A DNA stretch of 64,000 nucleotides from Flavobacterium sp. LC2016-12 (GTDB lineage: Bacteria > Bacteroidota > Bacteroidia > Flavobacteriales > Flavobacteriaceae): the NCBI RefSeq assembly GCF_015351595.1, contig NZ_JADKPT010000007.1, positions 124,001 to 188,000 on the forward strand. The letters run 5' to 3'. A program made the translations under genes and the position numbers. Under the pieces are notes generated by a model. It was not told the DNA's origin. It saw only the letters and a program-made list of their open reading frames with translations, and made no database searches. Positions within the stretch are counted from its first letter, which is position 1. Each line of letters starts with the position of its first letter. This document shows, in pieces, positions 52,176-61,008 of this stretch.

Positions 52176-53378
52176 ATGATAATAAAAATTCACAAAAACA
52201 TCAATTTAACTAGAGTTGAAAATTTATATAAGCAACTAGAAATCGGGATTTCTATAAAAGCAAAAATTGACATATTATTTCCAATAGAGCTAACTGTTAA
52301 TTACTTAGGAATCACTCCGGCACTAATTCAATTTATATCTACATGGATTCGATATAATAAATCTGGCAAGTTAATGTTAGATCTCGTAAAACCTGATTCT
52401 GAGAAAATTATTAATTTATATAAAAATGAATTTATTTTCCCTATTGCGGGACTAGTATGGAATCATAACGGAATTTTTGATCGAGAAGGAAATAATTTGA
52501 GAAATTTATTATCTGAATCTCAAAATAAAGTTTTTGCGAAAATGAAACGTGTTGAAGCCTACAGAGGAGAGAAATTATTATTAACAAATCTAGATCACTT
52601 GCCCAAAGAAAATGGCATCTTACCTTGCTTCGAAAAAAATGGACTTTTTGTCTCAAATGAGTCCGATCTGATGGAAAGTTTAAAGGACACGCTCGAAAAT
52701 GAGGTATTTCGTAATTATTTTGAAAGCCGATTAGAATTTAAAAAAATCGAAATCGAATTAATTGGAATTATACATGAATTAATGAAGAATACTTTTGAAT
52801 GGGCAAGAGATGATCAAAACGGTGTTCCTTTTGAAACAAATATTAGGGGGTTATTAGTAAAGCATAACAAAAAAACAAGGTCAGCATTAATTAAGGAGAA
52901 CAAAGATATTAAGGCAATTATTGAATATTTCAATTCAAGTCTATTTAAAGAAAATAATCTACAACAAATTCGTTTTTTAGAAATATCAGTATTTGATAGT
53001 GGTGCTGGATTTGTCAATAAATTTAGGTCTTCTAATAAAAATTATGAAAATTCAAATGATGTAGATATAATTAAAAGATGCTTGATTAAGCATAATACTA
53101 TAGCAAAAAGTTTAGATAAAGATGAAAAAGGGTTAGGATTGGATAGAATATTAAAAATATTAAATGGAAAAGGATTTTTAAGAATAAGAACAGGAACAAA
53201 ATCTTTATATAGAAATTTAATTAATGATCAATATAAAAATGTAGAATCAAACAGTACTGAACAAATGATATTATTCGACTGGATCCTCAATGACAACAAT
53301 AAATATTCAGATATTTCTAATGTTTCAGGTTCCGTTATTACAATTATTTATCCATTGTCAATAAATCAAAGTTTATGA
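52176..53378 (+). CDS. GHKL-type ATPase, first gene of a two-gene system
   Basis: A 400-residue protein. The last 210 residues carry a GHKL ATP-binding fold: N box ELMKNTFEWA (Glu201, Asn205), G1 box FDSGAGF (Asp274-Gly278) and G2 GLGLDRIL (319-322). The N-terminal 110 residues (FPIELTVNYLGITPALIQFISTWIR) resemble an STAS/MlaB-like fold but are not firmly assigned. No histidine-kinase dimerisation or receiver domain, so it is more like Hsp90/MORC/anti-sigma-type ATPases. The stop overlaps the next ATG by four bases (ATGA). Very AT-rich. Confidence 0.65.
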   Translation: MIIKIHKNINLTRVENLYKQLEIGISIKAKIDILFPIELTVNYLGITPALIQFISTWIRYNKSGKLMLDLVKPDSEKIINLYKNEFIFPIAGLVWNHNGIFDREGNNLRNLLSESQNKVFAKMKRVEAYRGEKLLLTNLDHLPKENGILPCFEKNGLFVSNESDLMESLKDTLENEVFRNYFESRLEFKKIEIELIGIIHELMKNTFEWARDDQNGVPFETNIRGLLVKHNKKTRSALIKENKDIKAIIEYFNSSLFKENNLQQIRFLEISVFDSGAGFVNKFRSSNKNYENSNDVDIIKRCLIKHNTIAKSLDKDEKGLGLDRILKILNGKGFLRIRTGTKSLYRNLINDQYKNVESNSTEQMILFDWILNDNNKYSDISNVSGSVITIIYPLSINQSL

Positions 53379-55693
53379 GAAACTTCTACATATACAAATT
53401 CGAATATAAAGAAAGAACAAAAAACATTTCATCGACAATTATATTTTGTGACAATACAATAATAAATGAGAATGCTTTAATTAGTGAAATAGGTTCTTTT
53501 TACGAGAATCACTCTCAAACTGATAAAATAATTATAATTGGTGGATTATACTTGAAAGATAGGATGATTGAGATTTTTGTAACGAACATTGAATCAACAT
53601 TCAAAAAAATCCCAAAACGTCAAGAGACTTCGCTTTCTAAAAACATTTACATTTATACGTTTGGAATTTCAGGAGAATTGGATATTCTATATGGTAATAC
53701 AAAAGAGATTTCTTCTTCCTTTTTTAAAAGTTTTCTCAATCATGGGTTGCAAAATATTTTTATTTTAAGAGGAGGATTAGTTGAAACTGAAGGATCACAT
53801 CATTATGTCTTTCCATCCGGAAAGCATTGTGATAAATTTTTAAGAACTGGAAACATTTTGTTATTTAGTAGTGAAATTTATTTCATTGCTTTTACTTTAA
53901 TGAAACATTACGATAATGAAAGACACAATCAAATTTATTGTGATACCTCATCAATAAATTCAATTGCAATAGCATTGTCCGAACTCAAAAACCGTTTTCT
54001 GGAAACAAAAATTGCTATTCCAATTGAAAGCTTTAGCTCTTATAATGGTTTATACAACAATGAACTTAGTTATAAAAATAATGCTCTTTTATTAATTTCG
54101 GCATCCACTTCAGGTAATATTTTAAATTATATAACCGCAAAACATACTCAAATTAGTAGATCTAATATTTTAGTTCTATATTTTTTAGACATCAAAAATA
54201 ATTATAATGACATTAAAGATAACGTTCTGTGTAATTTAACTTATACAGCTGATAATCCGAAAGGTATAATTCCATACGATTCCTATGATGATAGAAATTG
54301 TAAATTATGTAAAAAAGGCTCTCATCCTGTTGAAGTTTCTGGGGATGTGTTTTTATTAGAAAAGCCTAAAATTAATTCTGTTTTGATTGGTATAAAAGAT
54401 GCTGACGAAAACTTATCCAAATTCGTTAAACAGTTCAAATCTCAAAAAAGAACTAAATCCATTCTTAAAACAAACTATAAAGAGTCAAATTCCTTAAATT
54501 CAAAATATGACATTTATATTGATTATTCTGAACTATTAAAAGGTCTATCGGAAGGAAGATTTGAAGATTATAAAAAGAAGTTAGATGCGTATATTAATCA
54601 ATTTGTCCCAAGCAACTTAAAATTTATAATCCATTTAAATGATCAATCTTCTTCTGAATTAGCTGACTATATAATGGAAAAAATAATAAGCAATTATGCT
54701 TCTGGATTTGAACCCAAAAAAATCAGTCAAGACGAAATTACAAAAGAGATACCCAAAGATACTATAGGTTCAACACTAGTTGTTGGATCTTGCATTTCAA
54801 ACGGTAAAAATTTATTATATTTAAGCAGAGCACTACGTAATTACGAAGGATTGAGGATTATTTATTTTGTCGGCATTTCGAGAATGTGCAATTCAGATTC
54901 ACTTATAGGATTGAAAACGAATTTAAAACAAGGAAATTTTGGTGCCGAAACCAGCACCTATATTGAAGTTGATAAAATATTTTGTACAAGTATTTCAAAA
55001 AATAACAACTGGCAACAGGAATTAGAATTTCTTAATGTAATGATCGATCTTCTTAATAATTATAATACTAAATATTCCAAATCAATAATTTTTTTTAAAA
55101 CCAGAAAAAAAGATATAGAACACAGTTATTCTGATAGTGTTAAGGGCCTTTCAACTAATTTATTTTTCCCAAAATTAAAAACTAATTTAAATGAGGAAAT
55201 GCATATTAGAAATAATTTTGCTTTTTTTGATTTTGACAAATATGTTGAAGAGTTAACACAATCGGATATCTATTTTACCTTTAATAATGTAATAAATAGT
55301 TTAAGAAATTCTAAAAAAATTGAAAAATCATTAATTCAGACATCGTTTGTTCGTAATCTATTATCCCCAAATAATTTTAATCGCTTTAATGATGGGATTA
55401 TTCAAGCTTCAATACTTAGAAGTGCTTTTCCCGGGGAACTCAGTTATTCTATAGATTTTGGTTTATCATTAGAAATGAAAAATTTATTGGAAACGATAAT
55501 AAAATACTACGATGAAGACCAAGGAGAAGCAATACTCGAGTTTTTATATGCCATTGCAATTGGCAAACTATCTCTCAAAGAAGACCATTTATCTGAAATT
55601 ATACAATTACTAAAAAGCAAAACTAACTATCAAATTTTAGAGTGTTTTGTATTATATATAGAAAATAAAATATTAATAAAAAAAACAATTTAA
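53375..55693 (+). CDS. Tandem phosphoribosyltransferase-like protein
   Basis: A 772-residue protein, second gene of the pair. An orotate-phosphoribosyltransferase-like module is suggested by FPSGKHCDKF (residues 146-155, like the OPRT substrate loop) and ALLLISASTSGNIL (237-250, in the place of the PRPP loop). A second PRPP-loop-like segment is STLVVGSCISNGKNLL (466-481). In both, the usual acidic pair is missing (SA and GS instead of DD/DE), so catalysis may be altered. A CxxC (309-312) lies between. The rest is helical. Coupled to the GHKL ATPase by a 4-bp overlap; a conflict or defence system is the best guess. Confidence 0.55.
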   Translation: MRNFYIYKFEYKERTKNISSTIIFCDNTIINENALISEIGSFYENHSQTDKIIIIGGLYLKDRMIEIFVTNIESTFKKIPKRQETSLSKNIYIYTFGISGELDILYGNTKEISSSFFKSFLNHGLQNIFILRGGLVETEGSHHYVFPSGKHCDKFLRTGNILLFSSEIYFIAFTLMKHYDNERHNQIYCDTSSINSIAIALSELKNRFLETKIAIPIESFSSYNGLYNNELSYKNNALLLISASTSGNILNYITAKHTQISRSNILVLYFLDIKNNYNDIKDNVLCNLTYTADNPKGIIPYDSYDDRNCKLCKKGSHPVEVSGDVFLLEKPKINSVLIGIKDADENLSKFVKQFKSQKRTKSILKTNYKESNSLNSKYDIYIDYSELLKGLSEGRFEDYKKKLDAYINQFVPSNLKFIIHLNDQSSSELADYIMEKIISNYASGFEPKKISQDEITKEIPKDTIGSTLVVGSCISNGKNLLYLSRALRNYEGLRIIYFVGISRMCNSDSLIGLKTNLKQGNFGAETSTYIEVDKIFCTSISKNNNWQQELEFLNVMIDLLNNYNTKYSKSIIFFKTRKKDIEHSYSDSVKGLSTNLFFPKLKTNLNEEMHIRNNFAFFDFDKYVEELTQSDIYFTFNNVINSLRNSKKIEKSLIQTSFVRNLLSPNNFNRFNDGIIQASILRSAFPGELSYSIDFGLSLEMKNLLETIIKYYDEDQGEAILEFLYAIAIGKLSLKEDHLSEIIQLLKSKTNYQILECFVLYIENKILIKKTI

Positions 55694-55790
55694 CTTATTT
55701 AGTTTACTAATAAATCATCAGATGCAGTATCCCCAAATAAATCTCATTTTAGCATTACCAAATACAACACTTCCTTAAAACAGCATTTTA

Positions 55791-56999
55791 ATGAATAAAA
55801 ATATAAGTGCCCTTTTTGAAATCGCTCAAAAAGAGACCCGAAAAATAATAGGTTTAATGTCCGGAACTTCGCTTGACGGATTGGATATTGCGCTTTGTGC
55901 TATTTCTGGCGCGGGCGAAAATACCGCTGTAAAAATTCTGGAATTCGAAACTATCAATTATACCGAAGACATTAAAACCGAAATCCGTAAAGTGTTTGCC
56001 CAGAAAACGATCGATTTTCAGCATTTGGCCTTATTAAACGAATGGATCGGTCTTTTGCACGCCGGCATGGTCAACGATTGTCTTCAAAAATGGAATATTC
56101 CCGCGCATGAAGTCGACTTAATTGCCTCGCACGGACAAACAGTTTTGCACGCTCCGAAGTTTTTGCATCAGCAGGAAAAATTCCCCAATGCGACTTTACA
56201 AATTGGCGATGGCGATCATATTGCGGTAAAAACCGGAATTATAACGTTATCAGACTTCAGGCAAAAACATGTGGCTGGCGGTGGCGAAGGCGCACCTTTG
56301 GCGGTTTATGGCGATTATTTATTGTTCAGCAAAAAAGGCGAAAACCGAATTATGCTCAACATGGGCGGCATCGCGAATTTTACTTATTTACCCGCTTCTC
56401 AAAACGCCGAGGAAGTTTTTGTAACCGATACCGGAACTGCAAATACCTTAATCGACATTTTCACGAAACACTTTTTTCCTGAAAAAAGTTACGATAAAGA
56501 TGCCGAAATCGCCCAAACCGGAACCGTAAACCAAACCCTTTTAACGGAATTAAAAAGCAATGCTTTCTTCCAGAAAAGCTTCCCAAAAACCATCGGTCAG
56601 GAATTATTCAATAAAGCTTTTGTCGATTCGGCTTTGGCAAAAACCAAACTCGAGAACATTTCGGCACCAGATTTGCTTGCCACTTTAACAAGACTAAGCG
56701 CCGAAACGATTGCCGAAGCGATTCTGTTTGTCGTAAAAAACACAGGAACGCCAATCGAAAATTTCACGGTTTATATGTCGGGCGGAGGCGCAAGTAATCC
56801 GTTATTGGTAAAGGGATTAAAGGAATTATTGTCGTGCCCGTTCAAAAAAAGTGACGATATCGGCATTTCAGGCGACGCCAAAGAAGCAGTTTTATTTGCC
56901 GTTTTAGCAAACGAAACGGTTGCCGGCGGCGATTATAATTTCGGCACAAAAAAAGGAATTCCCTCCGTCACAATGGGAAAAATTTCATTTCCAGATTGA
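55791..56999 (+). CDS. anmK: Anhydro-N-acetylmuramic acid kinase
   Basis: A 402-residue sugar kinase that opens and phosphorylates 1,6-anhydro-MurNAc from recycled peptidoglycan to MurNAc-6-phosphate. GLMSGTSLDGLDIALC is the ATP-binding signature; VDLIASHGQTVLHAP, GEGAPLAVYGDYLLF and VYMSGGGASNPLL are further family blocks. Higher GC and a sharper codon bias than the preceding pair mark the return to core genome. First gene of the recycling cluster. Confidence 0.95.
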   Translation: MNKNISALFEIAQKETRKIIGLMSGTSLDGLDIALCAISGAGENTAVKILEFETINYTEDIKTEIRKVFAQKTIDFQHLALLNEWIGLLHAGMVNDCLQKWNIPAHEVDLIASHGQTVLHAPKFLHQQEKFPNATLQIGDGDHIAVKTGIITLSDFRQKHVAGGGEGAPLAVYGDYLLFSKKGENRIMLNMGGIANFTYLPASQNAEEVFVTDTGTANTLIDIFTKHFFPEKSYDKDAEIAQTGTVNQTLLTELKSNAFFQKSFPKTIGQELFNKAFVDSALAKTKLENISAPDLLATLTRLSAETIAEAILFVVKNTGTPIENFTVYMSGGGASNPLLVKGLKELLSCPFKKSDDIGISGDAKEAVLFAVLANETVAGGDYNFGTKKGIPSVTMGKISFPD

Positions 57000-57011
57000 G
57001 AGAAAAAAATA

Positions 57012-57155
57012 GCCACGAATTCACGAATTATTTTTTCGCAAAGTATTTTAAAAAAAATTCGTGAATTCGTGGCGGAAAAAAAAGATTTAAAAAAATCGTC
57101 AGCAATTTTATTATGTGCAAGTATTTAAAAAAAATAATTCGTGAATTCGTGGCGG
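57012..57155. repeat. Dispersed palindromic repeat, copy 3 plus half copy
   Basis: GCCACGAATTCACGAATT (57012-57029) pairs with its complement (57056-57073), and a further right half is present at about 57135-57155. It follows anmK. Same family as at 32381 and 40060; the extra half suggests replication or expansion of the repeat. Confidence 0.85.
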
Positions 57156-57286
57156 AAAAACTATTCAACAAAAACCTGAATCACACATATGAAATTCAAA
57201 TAAATACCGTTAAAATTATAATCTATTAATTATTTACTATAATCAGCTAAAAAAACTATTTTTGGTTTCTGTTAAAAAAGATTGCA

Positions 57287-58858
57287 ATGCATAAAAATCA
57301 GCCACTACTATTCTCTATCATATTCTTACTTTTCTTAGGATTGACATCCAACGCGCAGGAAAAACTACTACATCCTAAAAACGAATTTAGAGGGGTGTGG
57401 ATCGCTACCGTCGTCAATATCGACTGGCCAAAAACAGCGCAAGACGGTGTTAACAAAGAAAAAGCAGACTACATTGCCACTTTAGAAGCGTATAAAAAAC
57501 TAAATTATAACGCCGTAATCGTTCAGATTCGAAGTGTTGGAGATGCTTTTTATCCTTCAGAATTAGCTCCTTGGTCGCGTTTTTTAACGGGTAAAGAAGG
57601 TCAGGCTCCAAATCCGTATTACGATGCATTAGCCTGGATGATTGAGGAAGCACATACCAGAGGTTTCGAATTTCACGCCTGGCTGAATCCATATCGTGCC
57701 ACTTTCGATTTAAACAAACAACAATTGAGTCCAACTCACGACATTTTCAAACATCCGGAATGGATGATTGAATACGCCGGAAAAATATATTACGATCCTG
57801 CGTTGCCTGAAGTTCAGGAACATTTAACGAAAGTCGTAAAAGAAGTCGTGGATAAATATGATATCGACGCGATTCATTTTGATGATTATTTCTACCCTTA
57901 TACGGTTCCGGGAAAAACATTTAACGACAACGCCTCATACAAAAAATACGGGTCAGGTTTAAGCCTTGCCGATTGGCGTCGTGCGAATGTGAGCAACTTT
58001 GTACATACTATTTCTACGACTATAAAAGCAAGCAAACCGTGGGTGCAATTCGGAATCAGTCCGTTTGGGGTTTGGAGAAACAAATCACAGGATCCAAAAG
58101 GTTCTGAAACACAATCGACATCCAACTACGACGATTTATACGCAGATCCTGTCTTATGGATGGACCAAAAATGGATCGATTATATTATGCCGCAATTGTA
58201 CTGGAGTATGAATAATCCGAGAGCTTCTTACTCTAAATTGGTAAAATGGTGGTCTGAAAACTCCAATAACACGGCTCTTTATATTGGTCACGCATCCTAC
58301 AAAATCAGAGGCGATGCTGATAAAAGCTGGAATTATTTGACTGAAATTCCAACCCAGATTGATTATGCCAGAAGTTTCAAAAAAGTAGGCGGAAGTGCGT
58401 ACTTCAGTGCCAAATGGTTTACAGACAAAAACTTTGATATTGTTCGTCTTTTAGAAGAAAATCAATATAAATATCCTGCGCTTCCGTCTCCGGTTCCGAA
58501 TTTAAAACATGTTATTATTGATACTCCGGTAGTCACAGAATTTGCACAGGACAGTTTGAAATACAGGTTCACTATTAAGGATCCGTTGAATACCAAAGTG
58601 CGCTATATGGTACTTTATGGTGCCGATCATATTTCGAAAATCGATATTAATGATGCCCGCCAAATCATAGACAAAGTGGTAGTACGCCAGGACACCGGGG
58701 ATATTTTAATTTCGGCTACTGCTGCAAAAATGAATCCTTATAAAGCTTGCGCTGTAACATTTATTGATTATTTTGCAAACGAAAGTACACCTACTATTAT
58801 TGACTTAAAAAAGCCATTTAAAATAGCTTACCCTAATCAACCAAATGAAAACAGATAA
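57287..58858 (+). CDS. GH10-like glycoside hydrolase (DUF187 type)
   Basis: A 523-residue secreted enzyme of the glycosyl-hydrolase-like 10 group. Signal peptide MHKNQPLLFSIIFLLFLGLTSNAQ. The TIM barrel starts NEFRGVWIATVVNIDWP; AIHFDDYFYPY contains the acidic catalytic region; WVQFGISPFGVW and DYIMPQLYWS follow in family order. A C-terminal fibronectin-like part begins near residue 410. Its setting in a muropeptide-recycling cluster supports action on peptidoglycan glycan strands. The gene overlaps the next one by 14 bases. Confidence 0.88.
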   Translation: MHKNQPLLFSIIFLLFLGLTSNAQEKLLHPKNEFRGVWIATVVNIDWPKTAQDGVNKEKADYIATLEAYKKLNYNAVIVQIRSVGDAFYPSELAPWSRFLTGKEGQAPNPYYDALAWMIEEAHTRGFEFHAWLNPYRATFDLNKQQLSPTHDIFKHPEWMIEYAGKIYYDPALPEVQEHLTKVVKEVVDKYDIDAIHFDDYFYPYTVPGKTFNDNASYKKYGSGLSLADWRRANVSNFVHTISTTIKASKPWVQFGISPFGVWRNKSQDPKGSETQSTSNYDDLYADPVLWMDQKWIDYIMPQLYWSMNNPRASYSKLVKWWSENSNNTALYIGHASYKIRGDADKSWNYLTEIPTQIDYARSFKKVGGSAYFSAKWFTDKNFDIVRLLEENQYKYPALPSPVPNLKHVIIDTPVVTEFAQDSLKYRFTIKDPLNTKVRYMVLYGADHISKIDINDARQIIDKVVVRQDTGDILISATAAKMNPYKACAVTFIDYFANESTPTIIDLKKPFKIAYPNQPNENR

Positions 58859-60167
58859 TAAACCCTGGTATTGGATTCCGCTTTTAAATTTTGCGTCTGG
58901 ACTACCTTACGCTGTCATCATTTCCGTTTCGGTTATCATGTACAAAAATCTCGGAATCTCTAATGAAGACATTGGAGTTTACACCAGTTTATTATATCTG
59001 CCCTGGGTTATCAAACCACTTTGGAGCCCATTTATTGAATTAAACGGAACCAAAAGAAAATGGTTTTTATCGATGCAATTACTTATTTCAATTGCATTTT
59101 TGTTAGTCGGTTTCACGATTCCGGCTAGTGGCTTTTTCATTATGACATTGGCGATCTTTTGGGTTGCGGCTTTTGCTTCGGCTTCTAACGATATTGCCAG
59201 CGATGGTTTTTATTTGCTGGTTTTGCCAAAAGAGCAACAATCGTTTTTCCTCGGAATCAGAAGTACTTTTTATCGACTTTCACTTTTAGCCGGAAACGGA
59301 TTAATTGTTTTGTTTGCGGGATATCTGGAACATAAATATGGCGACAATACCAAAGCCTGGTCATACACGATGATTGCTGTTGGTTTGTTAATGACTTTCA
59401 TTACCATTTATAATTTCGTTTTTACACCAAAAAATGAAATCAATGCCGGTGAAAATACTGCAGAAATTCATCATCAAAATTTTGCCACGATCTTTATCAG
59501 TTTCTTTAAGAAAAAACAAATCGGTTTAGTATTGGCTTTTATTTTGTTATTTCGTTTAGGCGAATCGCAATTGCTTAAAATGCTTAGTCCGTTTTTATTA
59601 GACAAAAAAGAAATAGGCGGAATGGGACTGGACACTGAAGCTGTTGGAATCATTTATGGAACTTTAGGGATTTTCGCTTTAACCGTTGGAGGCATTTTGG
59701 GAGGTATTGCAATCTCTAAACAAGGACTTACCAAATGGATGTTTCCGATGTTTTTGGCTATGCATTTACCAATTATTGGTTTTATTGGGTTGGCTCATTT
59801 TCAGCCGGAAGAGCTTTTCCATCTGCATTTAAACTTTTATTTTTTCGAAATAAATTCACCGCTTAACCTTTATACCTGTATCACTGTTATATTGGAACAG
59901 TTTGGATACGGTTTTGGATTTACCGGCTTTATGATGTTTTTAATTCATGTTGCCGAAGGAGAATCAAAAACAGCACATTACGCATTGGCAACCGGATTCA
60001 TGGCTTTAGGAATGATGCTGCCGGGAATGTTAAGTGGTTATATACAACAATTTTTAGGCTATCAGAACTTTTTTATCTGGGTTCTCATAGCTACAATTCC
60101 AGGTCTTATTGTATCACGTTTTTTAATTTTCCCGAAAGATTTTGGGAAAAAATCTGAAGAAGTTTAA
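58845..60167 (+). CDS. AmpG-like muropeptide permease (MFS)
   Basis: A 440-residue major facilitator protein with 12 predicted helices. PLLNFASGLPYAVIISVSVIMYKNLG and LPWVIKPLWSPFIELNGTKRKWF resemble AmpG-type MFS permeases (SGLP motif, K-P-L-W-S-P). AmpG brings GlcNAc-anhydro-muropeptides into the cell. Sits between the GH10-like enzyme and the recycling hydrolase NagZ and is translated with overlap, which supports muropeptide import. Confidence 0.8.
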   Translation: MKTDNKPWYWIPLLNFASGLPYAVIISVSVIMYKNLGISNEDIGVYTSLLYLPWVIKPLWSPFIELNGTKRKWFLSMQLLISIAFLLVGFTIPASGFFIMTLAIFWVAAFASASNDIASDGFYLLVLPKEQQSFFLGIRSTFYRLSLLAGNGLIVLFAGYLEHKYGDNTKAWSYTMIAVGLLMTFITIYNFVFTPKNEINAGENTAEIHHQNFATIFISFFKKKQIGLVLAFILLFRLGESQLLKMLSPFLLDKKEIGGMGLDTEAVGIIYGTLGIFALTVGGILGGIAISKQGLTKWMFPMFLAMHLPIIGFIGLAHFQPEELFHLHLNFYFFEINSPLNLYTCITVILEQFGYGFGFTGFMMFLIHVAEGESKTAHYALATGFMALGMMLPGMLSGYIQQFLGYQNFFIWVLIATIPGLIVSRFLIFPKDFGKKSEEV

Positions 60168-60189
60168 CCCCAAATCAAACATCTTAAAT

Positions 60190-60531
60190 ATGGAATTCAA
60201 CGAAAATCTGCAAGCCGAACGCAACCTAAAAGGAGCTGAGTTCGAGAAAACAGGAGATTTTGAAAAAGCAATTGAAGTATATGAAGAAAATGTCGCGGAA
60301 AGCTTTAAAGGAAATCATCCTTATGATCGGTTAGCTACGATCTACAAAAACCAAAATGATATTGACAACGAAATTAGGGTACTCGAAAAAGCAATTATTG
60401 TTTTTGAAGAAATCACACTCGAAGACCGACTAGAAGGTTTACCGAAACTTTTCCGTTTCAAAAACCGTTTAGAAAAAGCAATTGAAACCAAAAAACAACT
60501 GGCTAAGCTAAAGAAAGCAAAGTTGAAATAA
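60190..60531 (+). CDS. TPR-like small protein
   Basis: A 113-residue soluble protein starting at MEFNENLQAERN (60190); an upstream ATG at 60142 lies in the preceding gene. Two to three helix pairs resemble tetratricopeptide repeats (GAEFEKTGDFEKAIEVYEENV, YDRLATIYKNQNDIDNEIRVLEKAI). It probably scaffolds protein contacts; partner unknown. In line with the recycling cluster. Confidence 0.7.
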   Translation: MEFNENLQAERNLKGAEFEKTGDFEKAIEVYEENVAESFKGNHPYDRLATIYKNQNDIDNEIRVLEKAIIVFEEITLEDRLEGLPKLFRFKNRLEKAIETKKQLAKLKKAKLK

Positions 60532-60556
60532 AGCCTAAACTTTTACGCATTTTATC

Positions 60557-61006
60557 ATGATTACGCTAAAAAGAACAAACTCTGACAATACTGATTTCAA
60601 AAATCTGGTGGTTTTATTAGACAAGGATTTAGCGATCACAGACGGAGAAGATCACGCCTTTTACAATCAGTTTAATAAAACCGATAAAATAAAACACGTT
60701 ATTGTTTTTTATGAAAATGATACCGCTGTAGGCTGTGGCGCTTTTAGAGAAAAAGAAATTGATACAGTCGAAATCAAACGTATGTTCGTTCATCCTGATC
60801 ATCGAAAAAAGGGATTTGCATCCGCCATTCTAAAAGAATTAGAAATTTGGGCGAAAGAAATAGGTTACGCGTACACGATTTTAGAAACCGGGAAAAATCA
60901 GCCGGAAGCTATTAATCTCTACCAAAAACAAGAATATACTATCATTCCAAATTATCCGCCGTACGAAGCAATGGAGAATAGTGTGTGCATGAAAAAGACT
61001 TTATAA
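60557..61006 (+). CDS. GNAT-family N-acetyltransferase
   Basis: A 149-residue acetyltransferase. VGCGAFREKEIDTVEIKRMFVHPDHRKKGFASAILKELE gives strand 4 and the acetyl-CoA loop (RKKGFA), and YTILETGKNQPEAINLYQKQEYTIIPNY the C-terminal strands. Substrate unknown; the position between the permease and NagZ makes an amino sugar or peptide possible. Confidence 0.85.
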   Translation: MITLKRTNSDNTDFKNLVVLLDKDLAITDGEDHAFYNQFNKTDKIKHVIVFYENDTAVGCGAFREKEIDTVEIKRMFVHPDHRKKGFASAILKELEIWAKEIGYAYTILETGKNQPEAINLYQKQEYTIIPNYPPYEAMENSVCMKKTL

Positions 61007-61008
61007 TA

